Both the position numbers and the translations under genes were made by a program. A model generated the notes under the pieces. It was given only the letters and a program-made list of their open reading frames with translations. It did no database searches and was not told the DNA's origin. 64,000 nucleotides of DNA from Candidatus Gastranaerophilales bacterium. GTDB taxonomy: Bacteria; Cyanobacteriota; Vampirovibrionia; Gastranaerophilales; Gastranaerophilaceae. The stretch is taken from assembly GCA_947624325.1 (NCBI GenBank), contig CANQJT010000004.1, positions 124,001 through 188,000 on the forward strand, written 5' to 3'. Shown one piece after another: positions 1-9,403 of the stretch. Numbering within the stretch: position 1 is the first letter of the stretch; every line of letters begins with the position of its first letter.

Positions 1-5
1 TAACA

Positions 6-746
6 ATGGAAGCAGTAGGAGCTGCCGTATCCGATTATGATAATTTCCCTTTAAATATTAACTTTTTACCGGACGACAGAATTCCCAAAAATATTGTAGA
101 AGTCGGACCTTATGAAGTTGATCTTGCAAGATTTGCCATAATATCATTTGCTTTTACTTTATTAATGGCTGTACTATTATCATCTGTTGTTAATCTTATA
201 TTTAAAAACAGTATTAATTCGTTAGATGATCAATCAACAGAAGCAAAATTAAAAGTTAATGCATTTAAAACAAAAGTTAATAAAAACGCAACCGAAGGTA
301 AAGATATTTTCCCCGTTTTAAAACAATTAATAGACAATAATACGGCATTAATAACAATCTTTAATGCATTATCTACGGATATTCCGGATAGTGTATATAT
401 AAAAAGATTTGTAACAAATGAACAAGGCGGAATTGGAATAATAGGCGAAGCTAAAACCAGTGATGCCGTTGATGCTTTTATTAAAGGATTAAAAGAAAAA
501 AATGGCGATTTAACACTCTCTAAATTATCGGTTAATACAAAATACGATGAAATTCCAAGTAAAATACCAAACGGATTTACATTTGAAATAAAAACAACAA
601 CTCATGATATTGATTTGACAAGTGATACAGATATAAAAGAATATGAAAGCAGAAATAAGACATTAAACTCAAATCAAGTACCACAATATAGTAATCAAAC
701 AAATACAAGCACTACCAATCAATTACCGCCTCCGCCGGTAATATAG
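6..746 (+). CDS. pilN: Type IV pilus inner-membrane assembly protein, PilN-like
   Basis: A 246-residue protein with the PilN plan: a short cytoplasmic N-terminus containing an I-N-F-L-P motif (about residues 18-22), which in PilN is the segment that binds PilM, then one hydrophobic segment (about 42-66) and a periplasmic alpha/beta domain. The tail from about residue 220 is rich in Asn, Thr, Gln and Pro. PilN and PilO form the alignment subcomplex linking PilM to the secretin. The next gene looks like PilO, which supports the call. An upstream gene may end in the TAA at 1-3, and the true start could lie just outside the window. The family call rests on architecture and neighbour rather than strong sequence identity. 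Confidence 0.75.
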   Translation: MEAVGAAVSDYDNFPLNINFLPDDRIPKNIVEVGPYEVDLARFAIISFAFTLLMAVLLSSVVNLIFKNSINSLDDQSTEAKLKVNAFKTKVNKNATEGKDIFPVLKQLIDNNTALITIFNALSTDIPDSVYIKRFVTNEQGGIGIIGEAKTSDAVDAFIKGLKEKNGDLTLSKLSVNTKYDEIPSKIPNGFTFEIKTTTHDIDLTSDTDIKEYESRNKTLNSNQVPQYSNQTNTSTTNQLPPPPVI

Positions 747-773
747 TAAATAAAATATAATATAGAGGGAAAT

Positions 774-1373
774 ATGAATAAAAAAAACCAACAATTAATA
801 GTACCGTTAGTTTTCGGGTTTTCAATATTACTGTTTATTTTCGTTTTCGGTATGATAGTTAGACCAAATTGGGATAACTATAATGATAAGGTAAAAGAAA
901 AAGATAGAATTGTTAAAGAAAATAAAGACCTTGAAGCAAGATATGAAGATGAAAAAGCTAAAAGTGAACAGCAAAAAATTAAACTTCAATCTATAAAACA
1001 AGTTTATGAAACTAATATTAACAGTAAAAATGATAATCTTAGTGTATATGGAACAATGTTTGATGAAATTATAAAAAAAGCTCAAGCAAATGAACTTGGA
1101 ATAAGATCTATTGAATATAATACTAAACCCGAAAATAACGAAATTCTTAACAATTTTTCTTCCGGTTATAATGTATGCGAACTGAAGTTTTTCTTTGTGG
1201 GAACATATCCTCAGTTAAGATCTTTCTTAAATGATTTAAGTGTTAATTTTCAATATTTAATTTCTATATCAAATTTAGATGTTACGGCTTTTACGGGAGA
1301 TACTAATTATCTTTTAATTAAGATGTCAATTATTCTCTACTCTAAGAAAGCAGCAGAAACTCAATCTATGTAA
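774..1373 (+). CDS. pilO: Type IV pilus assembly protein, PilO-like
   Basis: A 199-residue bitopic protein. It has a transmembrane segment at about residues 8-28, a charged coiled-coil stretch at about 38-80 rich in Lys and Glu, and a C-terminal ferredoxin-like domain containing a Y-P-Q-L-R-S-F-L segment typical of PilO. It follows the PilN-like gene by 27 bases, with a GAGGG ribosome-binding site just before its ATG, so the two are co-transcribed. PilO dimerises with PilN in the periplasm. The gene overlaps the convergent HTH gene by 8 bases at its 3' end. Confidence 0.75.
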   Translation: MNKKNQQLIVPLVFGFSILLFIFVFGMIVRPNWDNYNDKVKEKDRIVKENKDLEARYEDEKAKSEQQKIKLQSIKQVYETNINSKNDNLSVYGTMFDEIIKKAQANELGIRSIEYNTKPENNEILNNFSSGYNVCELKFFFVGTYPQLRSFLNDLSVNFQYLISISNLDVTAFTGDTNYLLIKMSIILYSKKAAETQSM

Positions 1374-1785
1374 TTTGAAAAGAACATTTACTGCATTGTG
1401 CTTTAGGGTGCAATGCAATATTATTTTCCAAATCTAATAATCTTATAATTTTTGTATTTAACTTGCTTGAACATATAGGACATCTTAAATTATCTGTTTC
1501 ACCGTCTAAAATTGCCTGTTTAATATTTTTTATATAGGCTTCATCGACCTTATCATAAGAAACAAGCATAATCCTTTCATATTTTTTAATATCGGCAGGA
1601 TTAAGTTTTAAACCTTTAGCCAGTTTTTGTCTGATAGTGGAAGCTAAAAATAACTCTTTTCCCGATTCAATATCTTCGATTTCTTCAGTTGAAAGAGCTG
1701 TTTTTTTAGCTAATCCCTGCACGGATAAACCGACTTGCTCTCGATGATTTTGTATAAATTCAGCTAAAGAAGCAAATTCTGACAT
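1366..1785 (-). CDS. Small HTH (XRE-like) protein with C-terminal zinc ribbon
   Basis: A 139-residue protein. Residues about 5-65 form a Cro/C1-type helix-turn-helix, and the C-terminal 40 residues carry two Cys-x-x-Cys pairs (CPIC and CSKC) spaced as a zinc ribbon. The ATG at 1785 is chosen over an upstream one at 1830 because it lies one base beyond the secF stop, whereas the longer form would run 44 bases into secF. It is probably the third gene of a secD-secF transcript. The combination suggests a DNA-binding regulator with a structural or sensing metal site. The target is unknown. Confidence 0.65.
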   Translation of the reverse strand: MSEFASLAEFIQNHREQVGLSVQGLAKKTALSTEEIEDIESGKELFLASTIRQKLAKGLKLNPADIKKYERIMLVSYDKVDEAYIKNIKQAILDGETDNLRCPICSSKLNTKIIRLLDLENNIALHPKAQCSKCSFQIT

Positions 1786-1786
1786 A

Positions 1787-2767
1787 TTAAGCTGCCTGTT
1801 TCTTGTTTTGAATTTCATTCCAGAGTGCAATTAAGGTATTAGCAAAGAATATACTTGAATATGTACCTGCTATAACACCCAATATCATTACAAGGACAAA
1901 ATCCTTAGTTGTTACACCGCCGAAGAAGTATAACGCACCTAATGTTAATAATGTTGTTAATGATGTATTAATACTTCTTGCAAGTGTTTGATTAACCGAG
2001 GCATTTACTATCTCATCATAGGTAGCCTTTTTGGAATAAAATTTTAAATTTTCTCTTACACGGTCAAAAACAACAATAGTATTATTTACACTATAGCCTA
2101 GTACCGTAAGTATTGCGGTTATAAATAAACTGTCGATTGTAACACCGCAAAAGATACCCAATATTGAGAAAACTCCGATGACAAACAGAATATCATGCGC
2201 CAAAGCCAAACAAGCAACAACCGCAAATTCAAAGTGAAATCTTAAAGTCAGATAAATAACAATAGCAAGTAATGCAAGCCCAACAGCTATCATGGAATTA
2301 ACAAATAACTGTTTTCCTAGTAACGGACCTACAGAGTTAACCTGAACAAGTTCTGCTTCAGGATAATCTGCTCTTAGTGTTTCCGTTACTTTATCTAATA
2401 TTGCATTTTGTTCTTCTTCTTCAAATTTTGTTTTTACTGAAATTATATTTTTAATTGCAGATTCGGAATCTGTTGAAGAAGGTTTTAAAATTTGAATAAC
2501 AGGATTTTCAATGCCATTATTTGTTAAATCCATTCTTATTTTACCGACTTCAGCAGTTGAAACATCTTTGTTAACTGAATACTGCATTATGCTTCCGCCC
2601 GTAAAGTCAATTCCAACTACTAACGGGGTATGAGTAGAATATGTTATGCATGACCAAATCATGGCAATTATGCCGGGCAGAAGGAATATAAATGAAATTC
2701 CAAGCCAAAGCCACCTGAATTTAATAACATCTATAAATCTTTTTGTGTCAAAAACACTGTATGACAT
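1787..2767 (-). CDS. secF: Protein translocase subunit SecF
   Basis: A 326-residue membrane protein with the SecD/SecF export-membrane fold: a first transmembrane segment near residues 18-40, a periplasmic P1 domain containing a V-G-I-D-F-T-G-G motif (about 53-60), then five more membrane segments. The sixth region contains a typical V-N-N-T-I-V-V-F-D-R-V-R-E signature. SecF works with SecD and SecYEG, using the proton gradient to complete protein export. The gene lies 17 bases after secD on the same strand, so the two form an operon. Length is normal for a standalone SecF. Confidence 0.97.
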   Translation of the reverse strand: MSYSVFDTKRFIDVIKFRWLWLGISFIFLLPGIIAMIWSCITYSTHTPLVVGIDFTGGSIMQYSVNKDVSTAEVGKIRMDLTNNGIENPVIQILKPSSTDSESAIKNIISVKTKFEEEEQNAILDKVTETLRADYPEAELVQVNSVGPLLGKQLFVNSMIAVGLALLAIVIYLTLRFHFEFAVVACLALAHDILFVIGVFSILGIFCGVTIDSLFITAILTVLGYSVNNTIVVFDRVRENLKFYSKKATYDEIVNASVNQTLARSINTSLTTLLTLGALYFFGGVTTKDFVLVMILGVIAGTYSSIFFANTLIALWNEIQNKKQAA

Positions 2768-2784
2768 TTTATAATCTCCTTAAA

Positions 2785-4086
2785 TTAATCTAAAACTCCG
2801 AATTTAGCTTTTTCTCTTTGTGTTTCTGCCGCTTCATATGCACTGTTAATATCTGAAGCTTTTAATCCGAACATTGCAGGGTATTTTAATTGTCCCGTTC
2901 CGAAAATCAAATGCATAAGATTTTTTGTAACCGTAATTGCGGAAAACATACTAACCATAACACCTATAGCAAGTGTTAAAGCAAAACCTTTAACTATACT
3001 TGAGCCTAAGAAATAAAGTATTGCGCATATTATAATGGTTGACATATTTGAATCAAAAATACTTGTAAAGGCTCTGTCAAATCCTGAATTTATTGCGGTA
3101 AATAAAGTTCTGCCGGATTTTAATTCTTCTTTTGTTCTTTCAAAAATAAGAATATTTGCATCCACCGCCATACCTATACTTAATATAAACCCTGCAATAC
3201 CTGCTAAAGTTAATGTAACAGGAACCATTTTAAATATTGCAAATACAATTAAAGAATATATAATTAATGCGATATTTGCAATAATTCCCGGAACTCTGTA
3301 CCATAAAATCATAAATACCATAACTGCTGCGATGCCGATTAAACCTGCAATTTTACTTTTATGAAGGCTGTCAGCCCCTAAAGTAGGTCCGACGGTATTT
3401 TCTTCTATAATTTTAGCAGGAACAGGTAGTGCACCTGCATTTAATAAATCAACAACTTTTTTAGCTTCATCATGTGTAAATTCACCTGTTATTTGAGCAT
3501 GCCCGCCTGTAATTTCCTGTTGAACGACGGGTTCAGAGATACTGTCGCCATTAAAATAAATTGCTATGGGGAAACCTTTAAATTCCCTTGTTAACTTAGC
3601 AAATTTAATACCGCCCTTACCGTTAAATTCAAGTGCGATGAGCCATCTGCCTGCCGCATCGGTACTAACTTCAGCTTTATTTAAATCATCGCCTGATAAT
3701 CCTGATGGTTCCCAGCCTGTGACATTACCTTCATCATCGAGTATTGGTTTTTTAAATTCCAGTTCCGCGGTTTCACCTAAGAATTCTCTTGCAAGTTTAG
3801 GGTCAGAAACATTAGGAATTTCAATCAATAACCTCTTTTCACCCATTTGCTGAACCATGGTTTCCGATACACCCAAAGCATTAACTCTGCTTTCAAGTGC
3901 CGTTTTTAAGCCGTCCATCATATCCTGAGTAATTTTAGATATTGTTTCGGTTGTCTGAGCCTCCAGTACAATTCTTGAACCGCCGACCAAATCCAGCCCT
4001 AACGGTATCGGTTTAACCTTTATTATAACAACGGAAATAATTGTAAGGATTACGATTGCCCAAAACATTATTATTTTATTCTTCAT
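2785..4086 (-). CDS. secD: Protein translocase subunit SecD
   Basis: A 433-residue protein. It has an N-terminal transmembrane helix (about residues 5-23), a G-L-D-L-V-G-G motif (about 30-36), a periplasmic P1 region and a C-terminal five-helix block containing the V-D-A-N-I-L-I-F-E-R signature of SecD. It is the partner of the adjacent SecF in the SecDF-YajC complex, which drives late steps of Sec export. It is the first gene of the minus-strand secD-secF-HTH run and is divergent from recA. Length fits the shorter SecD forms found outside the proteobacteria. Confidence 0.97.
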   Translation of the reverse strand: MKNKIIMFWAIVILTIISVVIIKVKPIPLGLDLVGGSRIVLEAQTTETISKITQDMMDGLKTALESRVNALGVSETMVQQMGEKRLLIEIPNVSDPKLAREFLGETAELEFKKPILDDEGNVTGWEPSGLSGDDLNKAEVSTDAAGRWLIALEFNGKGGIKFAKLTREFKGFPIAIYFNGDSISEPVVQQEITGGHAQITGEFTHDEAKKVVDLLNAGALPVPAKIIEENTVGPTLGADSLHKSKIAGLIGIAAVMVFMILWYRVPGIIANIALIIYSLIVFAIFKMVPVTLTLAGIAGFILSIGMAVDANILIFERTKEELKSGRTLFTAINSGFDRAFTSIFDSNMSTIIICAILYFLGSSIVKGFALTLAIGVMVSMFSAITVTKNLMHLIFGTGQLKYPAMFGLKASDINSAYEAAETQREKAKFGVLD

Positions 4087-4199
4087 AAATATCCCCTTTT
4101 AAATACTGTAATAATTTTACCAAAAAAACAAACCCCTGACATAAAATAATACACAATGTTTCAAAAAGTAAAATTATACTTTTATTTAATACAAAATGC

Positions 4200-4226
4200 T
4201 ATAATATTTTTGTAGATAAAAAGGGA
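4200..4226 (+). promoter_or_regulatory. Likely recA promoter -10 and ribosome-binding site
   Basis: A TATAAT hexamer at 4200-4205 lies 27 bases before the recA ATG, followed by a GGGA ribosome-binding site at about 4222-4225. No convincing -35 box is visible, and I see no clear LexA-type palindrome in the 146 bases between secD and recA. Confidence 0.4.
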
Positions 4227-4232
4227 TTTAAA

Positions 4233-5264
4233 ATGGTAACAAAAGAAAAAGAACAAGAAACAACAGTAAATATTTCGGAAGAAAGACAAAAAGCACTGAA
4301 AGTTGCTATAGATAAAATAGAGAAGGATTTTGGAAAAGGCTCTATTATGCGCCTTGGAGATAAACCTGCAGTTAATGTGGAAACAATTTCAACAGGGGCA
4401 TTATCATTAGATGTGGCACTAGGAATAGGCGGAGTGCCGAGAGGAAGAATTATAGAAGTATACGGCCCTGAAGCAAGCGGAAAAACAACACTTGCACAGC
4501 ATATAGTTGCAGAATGCCAAAAGAAAGGCGGAATTGCTGCATTCGTTGATGCAGAACATGCTCTTGACCCTGAATATGCAAGAAATTTAGGTGTTAATGT
4601 TGACGAATTATTAATATCTCAACCTGATACAGGTGAGCAGGCATTAGAAATAACGGAAGAACTTGTCCGCTCTGCTGCGGTTGATATTGTTGTTGTGGAC
4701 TCCGTTGCAGCATTAGTTCCTAAAGATGAAATTGAAGGAGCTATGGAAGATAAACAAATGGGGCTTCAAGCAAGATTAATGTCTAAAGCATTAAGAAAAT
4801 TAACGGGTATTGTAAGCAAAACAAATACAACCGTTATTTTCATTAACCAATTAAGACAAAAAATCGGTGTTATGTACGGTAATCCCGAAACGACAACAGG
4901 CGGTAATGCTCTTAAATATTACGCAAGTATAAGACTTGATATCAGAAAAACAGAGACTCTTAAAAAAGACGACAGAGAAATCGGCAACAGGGTAAGAGTT
5001 AAAGTTGTTAAAAATAAAGTAGCACCGCCTTTTAGAACAGCTGAATTTGATATTATTTACGGTAAAGGCATTAGTAAATCGGGCTGTATTTTAGATATGG
5101 CTGTTAACCTTGATATCATTAAAAAATCAGGTGCTTGGTTCAGTTATAATGATGAAAAACTCGGACAAGGCAGAGATAAGGTCAAAGAAATATTTGCCGA
5201 AAATCCTCAGCTTGAAGCTGAAATAGACCAAAAAGTCAGAGAAGCTCTGCAGGCAAAAGAATAA
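4233..5264 (+). CDS. recA: Recombinase RecA
   Basis: A 343-residue RecA of standard length. The Walker A motif G-P-E-A-S-G-K-T-T is at about residues 67-75, the Walker B region [10 protein letters not shown] follows, and the [13 protein letters not shown]-binding L2-flanking motif and the G-G-N-A-L-K-Y-Y-A motif are intact. RecA forms filaments on single-stranded DNA for homologous recombination and SOS induction. It stands alone between divergent secD and a strong terminator. No intein or unusual extension is present. Confidence 0.98.
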   Translation: MVTKEKEQETTVNISEERQKALKVAIDKIEKDFGKGSIMRLGDKPAVNVETISTGALSLDVALGIGGVPRGRIIEVYGPEASGKTTLAQHIVAECQKKGGIAAFVDAEHALDPEYARNLGVNVDELLISQPDTGEQALEITEELVRSAAVDIVVVDSVAALVPKDEIEGAMEDKQMGLQARLMSKALRKLTGIVSKTNTTVIFINQLRQKIGVMYGNPETTTGGNALKYYASIRLDIRKTETLKKDDREIGNRVRVKVVKNKVAPPFRTAEFDIIYGKGISKSGCILDMAVNLDIIKKSGAWFSYNDEKLGQGRDKVKEIFAENPQLEAEIDQKVREALQAKE

Positions 5265-5281
5265 ACAATTCTTTTCAATAA

Positions 5282-5310
5282 AAAGAGAACCGAACAGGTT
5301 CTCTTTTTTT
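5282..5310 (+). terminator. Rho-independent terminator after recA, possibly bidirectional
   Basis: A perfect 10-bp stem (5282-5291 with 5297-5306) around a five-base loop is followed by a T run. It sits 17 bases after the recA stop. A run of A before the stem means it can also end minus-strand transcripts of the pilD gene, whose stop codon lies within it. Confidence 0.9.
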
Positions 5311-6376
5311 AAATAAAGAATATATATTTTTTTAAAAATTGAGTTATATAATTTCCGTAAAACAGAATAATAAATGAAGCAATAAGTAAAGCCGGCCCGA
5401 AAGGTATTGCCTTAAATCCGCTTTCATTTACGGATTTCTTTAATCTTATAATTGAATCTATCGCAAAAAATATTAAAAGTATTACAAGTGCAAATACAAC
5501 AAATATATTCAGACTAAAAATGTTTGAACATAACCAATAAATGATTGCAATTCCTATGAAAGCCGAAATAGAAGCTAAAAGTTTAAATTCTTTTTTATCG
5601 TATAAACTTTTAAAAAATTGCGGCAGAATACAAAGCGCCTGAACTATTACAGCACCTGCAACTGCCAATATTAAATATTTCCAGCCGAGTAATGCTCCTA
5701 CACCTGCTGCAAGGTAAGAATCGCCTTCACCAAATACTCTTTTATATTTTTTAACATATGCATTAATATCAAGATTTTCTTCATCAATTTCTATATTATT
5801 GACATCTGTTGTATCTTCTTCATTTCCGTTATTTTCTTTTCTAACAAGAAAATATGCACCTCTTGCAATAATTTCCATTAACAGTGCACCTGCCAAAGCG
5901 CCTGTAAGCACCGAAAATATATTATTTACTCCGTATCTGAAAAAGACGGAATATAAAATCGAAATAATAATAAATGACCATAAATGAGAATCATAAAGGT
6001 ATTCTTTTTTTAAGTCTGTAATGATTAAAACTACCGCAAGACACAGTAAAATAAGCAAAACTAAAGTTTTAATCGATGCGCCGAACATTAAAAATATACC
6101 TAAAAATAATAAAGCCGTTAAAGCTTCTACTATAGGATATTGAAGACTTACATGACATCCGCAGTTTCTGCATTTGCCCCTGAATATAAATAAGTATGAT
6201 AAAACGGGAATATTATCATACCACTTAATTTGTGCCGAGCAATTCGGACATTTTGAAGGCGGAAGAATTATTGATTCTTTTGATATAGCTCTTAAAGCAA
6301 CCACATTAAGAAAACTGCCGATGCAAGCTCCCGTAATCAGTATAAACAAATATATAACAATTTCTTCTAATTCCAT
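5309..6376 (-). CDS. pilD: Prepilin peptidase / N-methyltransferase (A24 family)
   Basis: A 355-residue polytopic membrane protein. The N-terminal cytoplasmic loop has the two C-x-x-C pairs of PilD (CPNC near residue 43 and CRNC near residue 69) around a W-Y-D-N-I-P-V-L-S-Y segment. The two catalytic aspartates of the aspartyl-peptidase fold fit the D-L-K-K-E-Y-L-Y-D motif and the G-E-G-D-S-Y motif. It cleaves and methylates type IV prepilins, matching the pil genes elsewhere in the window. The loop between membrane segments holds an acidic insertion (about residues 180-205) not usual for PilD. It follows the sigma factor gene by 13 bases. Confidence 0.93.
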   Translation of the reverse strand: MELEEIVIYLFILITGACIGSFLNVVALRAISKESIILPPSKCPNCSAQIKWYDNIPVLSYLFIFRGKCRNCGCHVSLQYPIVEALTALLFLGIFLMFGASIKTLVLLILLCLAVVLIITDLKKEYLYDSHLWSFIIISILYSVFFRYGVNNIFSVLTGALAGALLMEIIARGAYFLVRKENNGNEEDTTDVNNIEIDEENLDINAYVKKYKRVFGEGDSYLAAGVGALLGWKYLILAVAGAVIVQALCILPQFFKSLYDKKEFKLLASISAFIGIAIIYWLCSNIFSLNIFVVFALVILLIFFAIDSIIRLKKSVNESGFKAIPFGPALLIASFIILFYGNYITQFLKKYIFFI

Positions 6377-6389
6377 AAAATGATTTTCC

Positions 6390-7175
6390 TTAGACTTTTT
6401 CCTTTTCAGAAAGTATCTCTAAAAGTGCATTCAAAGCTTTTTTTAATCTTCTCGAAACCTGCATTTGAGAAATTCCGAGTTTAGATGCAATTTGTGTCTG
6501 GCTCATATCTTCAAAATAATTTAATATAACAACTTCCTGAAGTTTTTTATCAAGCTTATTTATTGCACCGTTAATAAGTATTTTATCCTCCTGAAAAGTT
6601 TCCAAGTTGTAATGATTATCATCCGCAATTTTATCAAATAATGATAAAGACTCATCATTACCTGTATTAATAAACTGATCAAGCGAAATTGTCTGTTTTC
6701 TTCTTTCAACATCAATAACTTCTTTAATTTTACCGACTGAAGTTCCGAGTTCTTCGGCCAGAACCGTTTCGGATGGTTCATTACCTTCTTCATCCTTCAG
6801 TTTCTGCATAAGTTTATTAACACGGTATGCAAGCTCGTAGATTTCTCTCGGAGCTTTAATCATAGAAACTTTATCCCGCAGATAGTGTCTGATTTCACCT
6901 GTTATCAGATAAGTGGCATAAGTTTTAAAATTTTCACTTACTTTGGGATTATATAATTGAATAGCCTTTACAAGTCCTACACTGCCGACTTGAATAATAT
7001 CTTCAACCGGGTCGGTATTTCTTCGAGCTAAACCCCTTGCTATTTTTTTAACTAACGGCATAGCTGCAAGCGCAATAATATTTTGCAAATATTTTTTTTG
7101 CTTTTCATTCTCGGCTGATTTATATAATTTAAGCCATTCACCTATTTCATCATAATTAATGGTATAATCCGCCAC
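6390..7175 (-). CDS. RNA polymerase sigma factor, SigF/SigB/FliA-type (group 3)
   Basis: A 261-residue alternative sigma factor. Region 2 is at about residues 50-115 (with D-I-I-Q-V-G-S-V-G-L-V-K-A and the Y-A-x-x-x-I-x-G-E-I-x-x-Y/H-L-R-D segment), region 3 is in the middle, and region 4 is at the C-terminus with an S-Q-x-Q-I-A-x-x-L-G-I-S-Q-x-x-V-S-R helix-turn-helix. This layout matches the SigB/SigF/FliA group. In cyanobacteria SigF controls pilus genes, and here the gene sits directly before prepilin peptidase, so a link to pilus or surface functions is a reasonable inference. No anti-sigma gene is visible nearby. Confidence 0.9.
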   Translation of the reverse strand: MADYTINYDEIGEWLKLYKSAENEKQKKYLQNIIALAAMPLVKKIARGLARRNTDPVEDIIQVGSVGLVKAIQLYNPKVSENFKTYATYLITGEIRHYLRDKVSMIKAPREIYELAYRVNKLMQKLKDEEGNEPSETVLAEELGTSVGKIKEVIDVERRKQTISLDQFINTGNDESLSLFDKIADDNHYNLETFQEDKILINGAINKLDKKLQEVVILNYFEDMSQTQIASKLGISQMQVSRRLKKALNALLEILSEKEKV

Positions 7176-7201
7176 AAAAATTCCTCTGCTCTCTTCAAAT
7201 A

Positions 7202-7603
7202 TTATAGCACATTTAAATCAAAAGAATAAGGAAGCAGTTCATCTATATCATAAAAACATGCATTTGAATTTTCATCTTCCAAAACAATTTTGATTTTTTG
7301 TCCTTTTTCAAACTCTCTCATCCATTGACGGCAAGCTCCGCATGGAAAACATTTTTTTGAATTTGGTGAATATATAGCAACCTTAATAAGCTTAGAAGTT
7401 TCCCCTGACGCAATTGCATTAGAAATAGCATTTCTTTCTGCGCATAAAGTTAATCCGTAACTGGAATTTTCCACATTACAGCCAGTATATATATTCCCGT
7501 TTTCATATAATGCACATGCTCCGACAGGAAATCTTGAATACGGGGAATATGAATTTTTTGCCGCTTGTTGTGCTATATCTAATATTTCTTCATTTGTTTT
7601 CAT
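7202..7603 (-). CDS. cdd: Cytidine deaminase
   Basis: A 133-residue homotetrameric-type cytidine deaminase. The zinc site is complete: C-A-E-R-N-A (about residues 55-60; the Glu is the proton shuttle) and P-C-G-A-C-R-Q (about 91-97). The N-terminal Y-S-P-Y-S-x-F-x-V-G-A motif and the N-V-E-N-x-S-Y-G motif bind the nucleoside. It converts cytidine and deoxycytidine to uridine forms in pyrimidine salvage. It begins the run cdd - sigma factor - pilD with short gaps, probably a shared transcript. Confidence 0.95.
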   Translation of the reverse strand: MKTNEEILDIAQQAAKNSYSPYSRFPVGACALYENGNIYTGCNVENSSYGLTLCAERNAISNAIASGETSKLIKVAIYSPNSKKCFPCGACRQWMREFEKGQKIKIVLEDENSNACFYDIDELLPYSFDLNVL

Positions 7604-7773
7604 ACTTTTATTTTATACATAAATTATCTCTTAGAATATAGTTCATTTGAATGATATAATATTCGTGTTTACAATAATTAATCTATTTACCAAATAATAT
7701 AATAATTATATTATGATATTATAGTAATGATTTAAATTTTAATAAAAAAATAGGGATATATCGGGGAGGAACA

Positions 7774-9099
7774 TTGACCGAAAAAATAAGAATATCCGGC
7801 GGAAGGCAATTAAAAGGTGAAGTTCAAATAAGCGGTGCAAAAAATGCCGTCTTAAAATTAATGGCTGCCGCACTTTTAGCAAAAGGTGAGAGCAAAATTT
7901 ATAATGTTCCCGAATTAACCGATGTTGTTATAATGCTTAATGTAATTGAACAACTGGGCGCAAAAACATCCTATAACAAGCAGGAAAAATCCCTTACAAT
8001 AGATGCAACTTCTTTAACGGGAGTCAGAGCAAGCTATGAACTTGTAAGCAGAATGAGAGCATCCTTCATAGTTTTAGGCGCATTAGTCGGAAGATGTAAA
8101 GAAGCAGTAGTGGCATTACCAGGCGGATGTGCTATCGGTGAAAGAAAAGTTGATTTCCACATTAAAGGGCTTGAAGCTTTAGGCACCGATATAAAGATTG
8201 AAAACGGTTATGTTCATGCCAAAGCGAAAAAATTAATCGGAAATGATATTTATCTTGATATTCCTTCTGTCGGTGCGACCGAAAATATTATGCTGGCATC
8301 TGTTTTAGCGGAAGGTTCAACAAGAATTCAAAATGCCGCACAAGAGCCTGAAATTGTTGATTTGGCTAATTTCTTAAATGCTATGGGGGCAGATGTCATA
8401 GGTGCAGGTACTTCCGAAATAGTTATTAACGGTGTTAAACAGGAAAATCTTCATCCGATTGAATATACTACAATCCCTGACAGAATTGAAGCAGGAACAT
8501 ATATGGCAGCCTTTATTGCAACTAAAGGCAAAGGGATAATCAGAAATATATTCCCCAATCATTTAACATTTTATACATCAAAATTAACTAAAATGGGTGC
8601 TGATATTAAACTTATTGATCCCACCTCTATAGAAGTAAGCTGCAAAAAAAGATTGGAAGCAATAAATGTTATAACACAGCCGTACCCCGGGTTTCCTACC
8701 GATTTACAATCTATGGCAATGGCATTAGCTACAGTTGCTGACGGGGTCAGTATTGTAACGGAAAGTTTATATGAAAACCGCTTTATGCAAGTTCCCGAAC
8801 TAAGAAAAATGGGAGCTGACATCCATCAGGAAAGAAATCACGCATTAATTAAAGGAGTAAAAAACCTTACAAGCGCAAATCTCAGAGCTTCTGATTTAAG
8901 AGCCGGCGCATCTTTAGTTATAGCAGCATTAATGGCGGAAGGCATAAGCACCATTGATAACATTTATCATATAGATAGAGGCTACGAACTTTTAGAAAAT
9001 AAATTTAAGTTGATTGGTGCGGATATTATGAGATATAATGAAGAAGAAAGCCCTATTGTTAATCAAAATAAAGGAAATTTAAGTGAATCACAATTATAA
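7774..9099 (+). CDS. murA: UDP-N-acetylglucosamine 1-carboxyvinyltransferase MurA
   Basis: A 441-residue EPSP-synthase-fold enzyme for the first committed step of peptidoglycan synthesis. The N-terminal S-G-A-K-N-A-V-L-K motif (substrate Lys-Asn) and the P-G-G-C-A-I-G loop with the phosphoenolpyruvate-reactive, fosfomycin-target Cys (about residue 118) are present. The start is a TTG at 7774, chosen because a strong GGGGAGGA ribosome-binding site (7763-7770) lies just upstream and no ATG fits. The C-terminal 20 residues extend beyond the usual end and overlap the next gene by 17 bases. Confidence 0.96.
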   Translation: MTEKIRISGGRQLKGEVQISGAKNAVLKLMAAALLAKGESKIYNVPELTDVVIMLNVIEQLGAKTSYNKQEKSLTIDATSLTGVRASYELVSRMRASFIVLGALVGRCKEAVVALPGGCAIGERKVDFHIKGLEALGTDIKIENGYVHAKAKKLIGNDIYLDIPSVGATENIMLASVLAEGSTRIQNAAQEPEIVDLANFLNAMGADVIGAGTSEIVINGVKQENLHPIEYTTIPDRIEAGTYMAAFIATKGKGIIRNIFPNHLTFYTSKLTKMGADIKLIDPTSIEVSCKKRLEAINVITQPYPGFPTDLQSMAMALATVADGVSIVTESLYENRFMQVPELRKMGADIHQERNHALIKGVKNLTSANLRASDLRAGASLVIAALMAEGISTIDNIYHIDRGYELLENKFKLIGADIMRYNEEESPIVNQNKGNLSESQL

Positions 9100-9403
9100 A
9101 AGATGGTATGATCATGACCCTGTTTTACTTGAAGTAATTAATTTACTCCAAAATTATCAAAATGAATTGAAATCTCAAGCGGAAATATTTTTGGCGGAAA
9201 TTGAAAAAAAAGTTTCCAAAGAAGCAATAGATAAATTTTATGAAATGGTAAGACCTAAAGTATGCAACCGCTGGTATGATAAAGATCCTGTTATTTCCAG
9301 AACCGTTGAACTTTTAAGGGTTGTACCTCCTGATGTTCAAAAAGCTACCGCTCAAAGCTTTTTAAAAGCTCTTGAGGATATGGGTGTTTATAAAAAAGTT
9401 TAA
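9083..9403 (+). CDS. Small protein with duplicated R-W-Y-D-x-D-P-V motif, unknown function
   Basis: A 106-residue protein I cannot assign to a family. It is built from two related halves: R-W-Y-D-H-D-P-V near residue 7 and R-W-Y-D-K-D-P-V near residue 68, each followed by a helical stretch of about 35 residues (L-x-x-x-I-x-L-L and T-V-E-L-L). It starts within the murA 3' end (17-base overlap), so its translation is probably coupled to murA. It has no signal peptide or membrane segment. Tight coupling suggests a role connected to envelope growth, but that is only inference. Confidence 0.75.
   Translation: MNHNYKRWYDHDPVLLEVINLLQNYQNELKSQAEIFLAEIEKKVSKEAIDKFYEMVRPKVCNRWYDKDPVISRTVELLRVVPPDVQKATAQSFLKALEDMGVYKKV

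Noticed and set aside
828-1085. Minus-strand open frame inside pilO
   Set aside because: Phe/Ile-rich shadow of an AT-rich gene, with no start signal.
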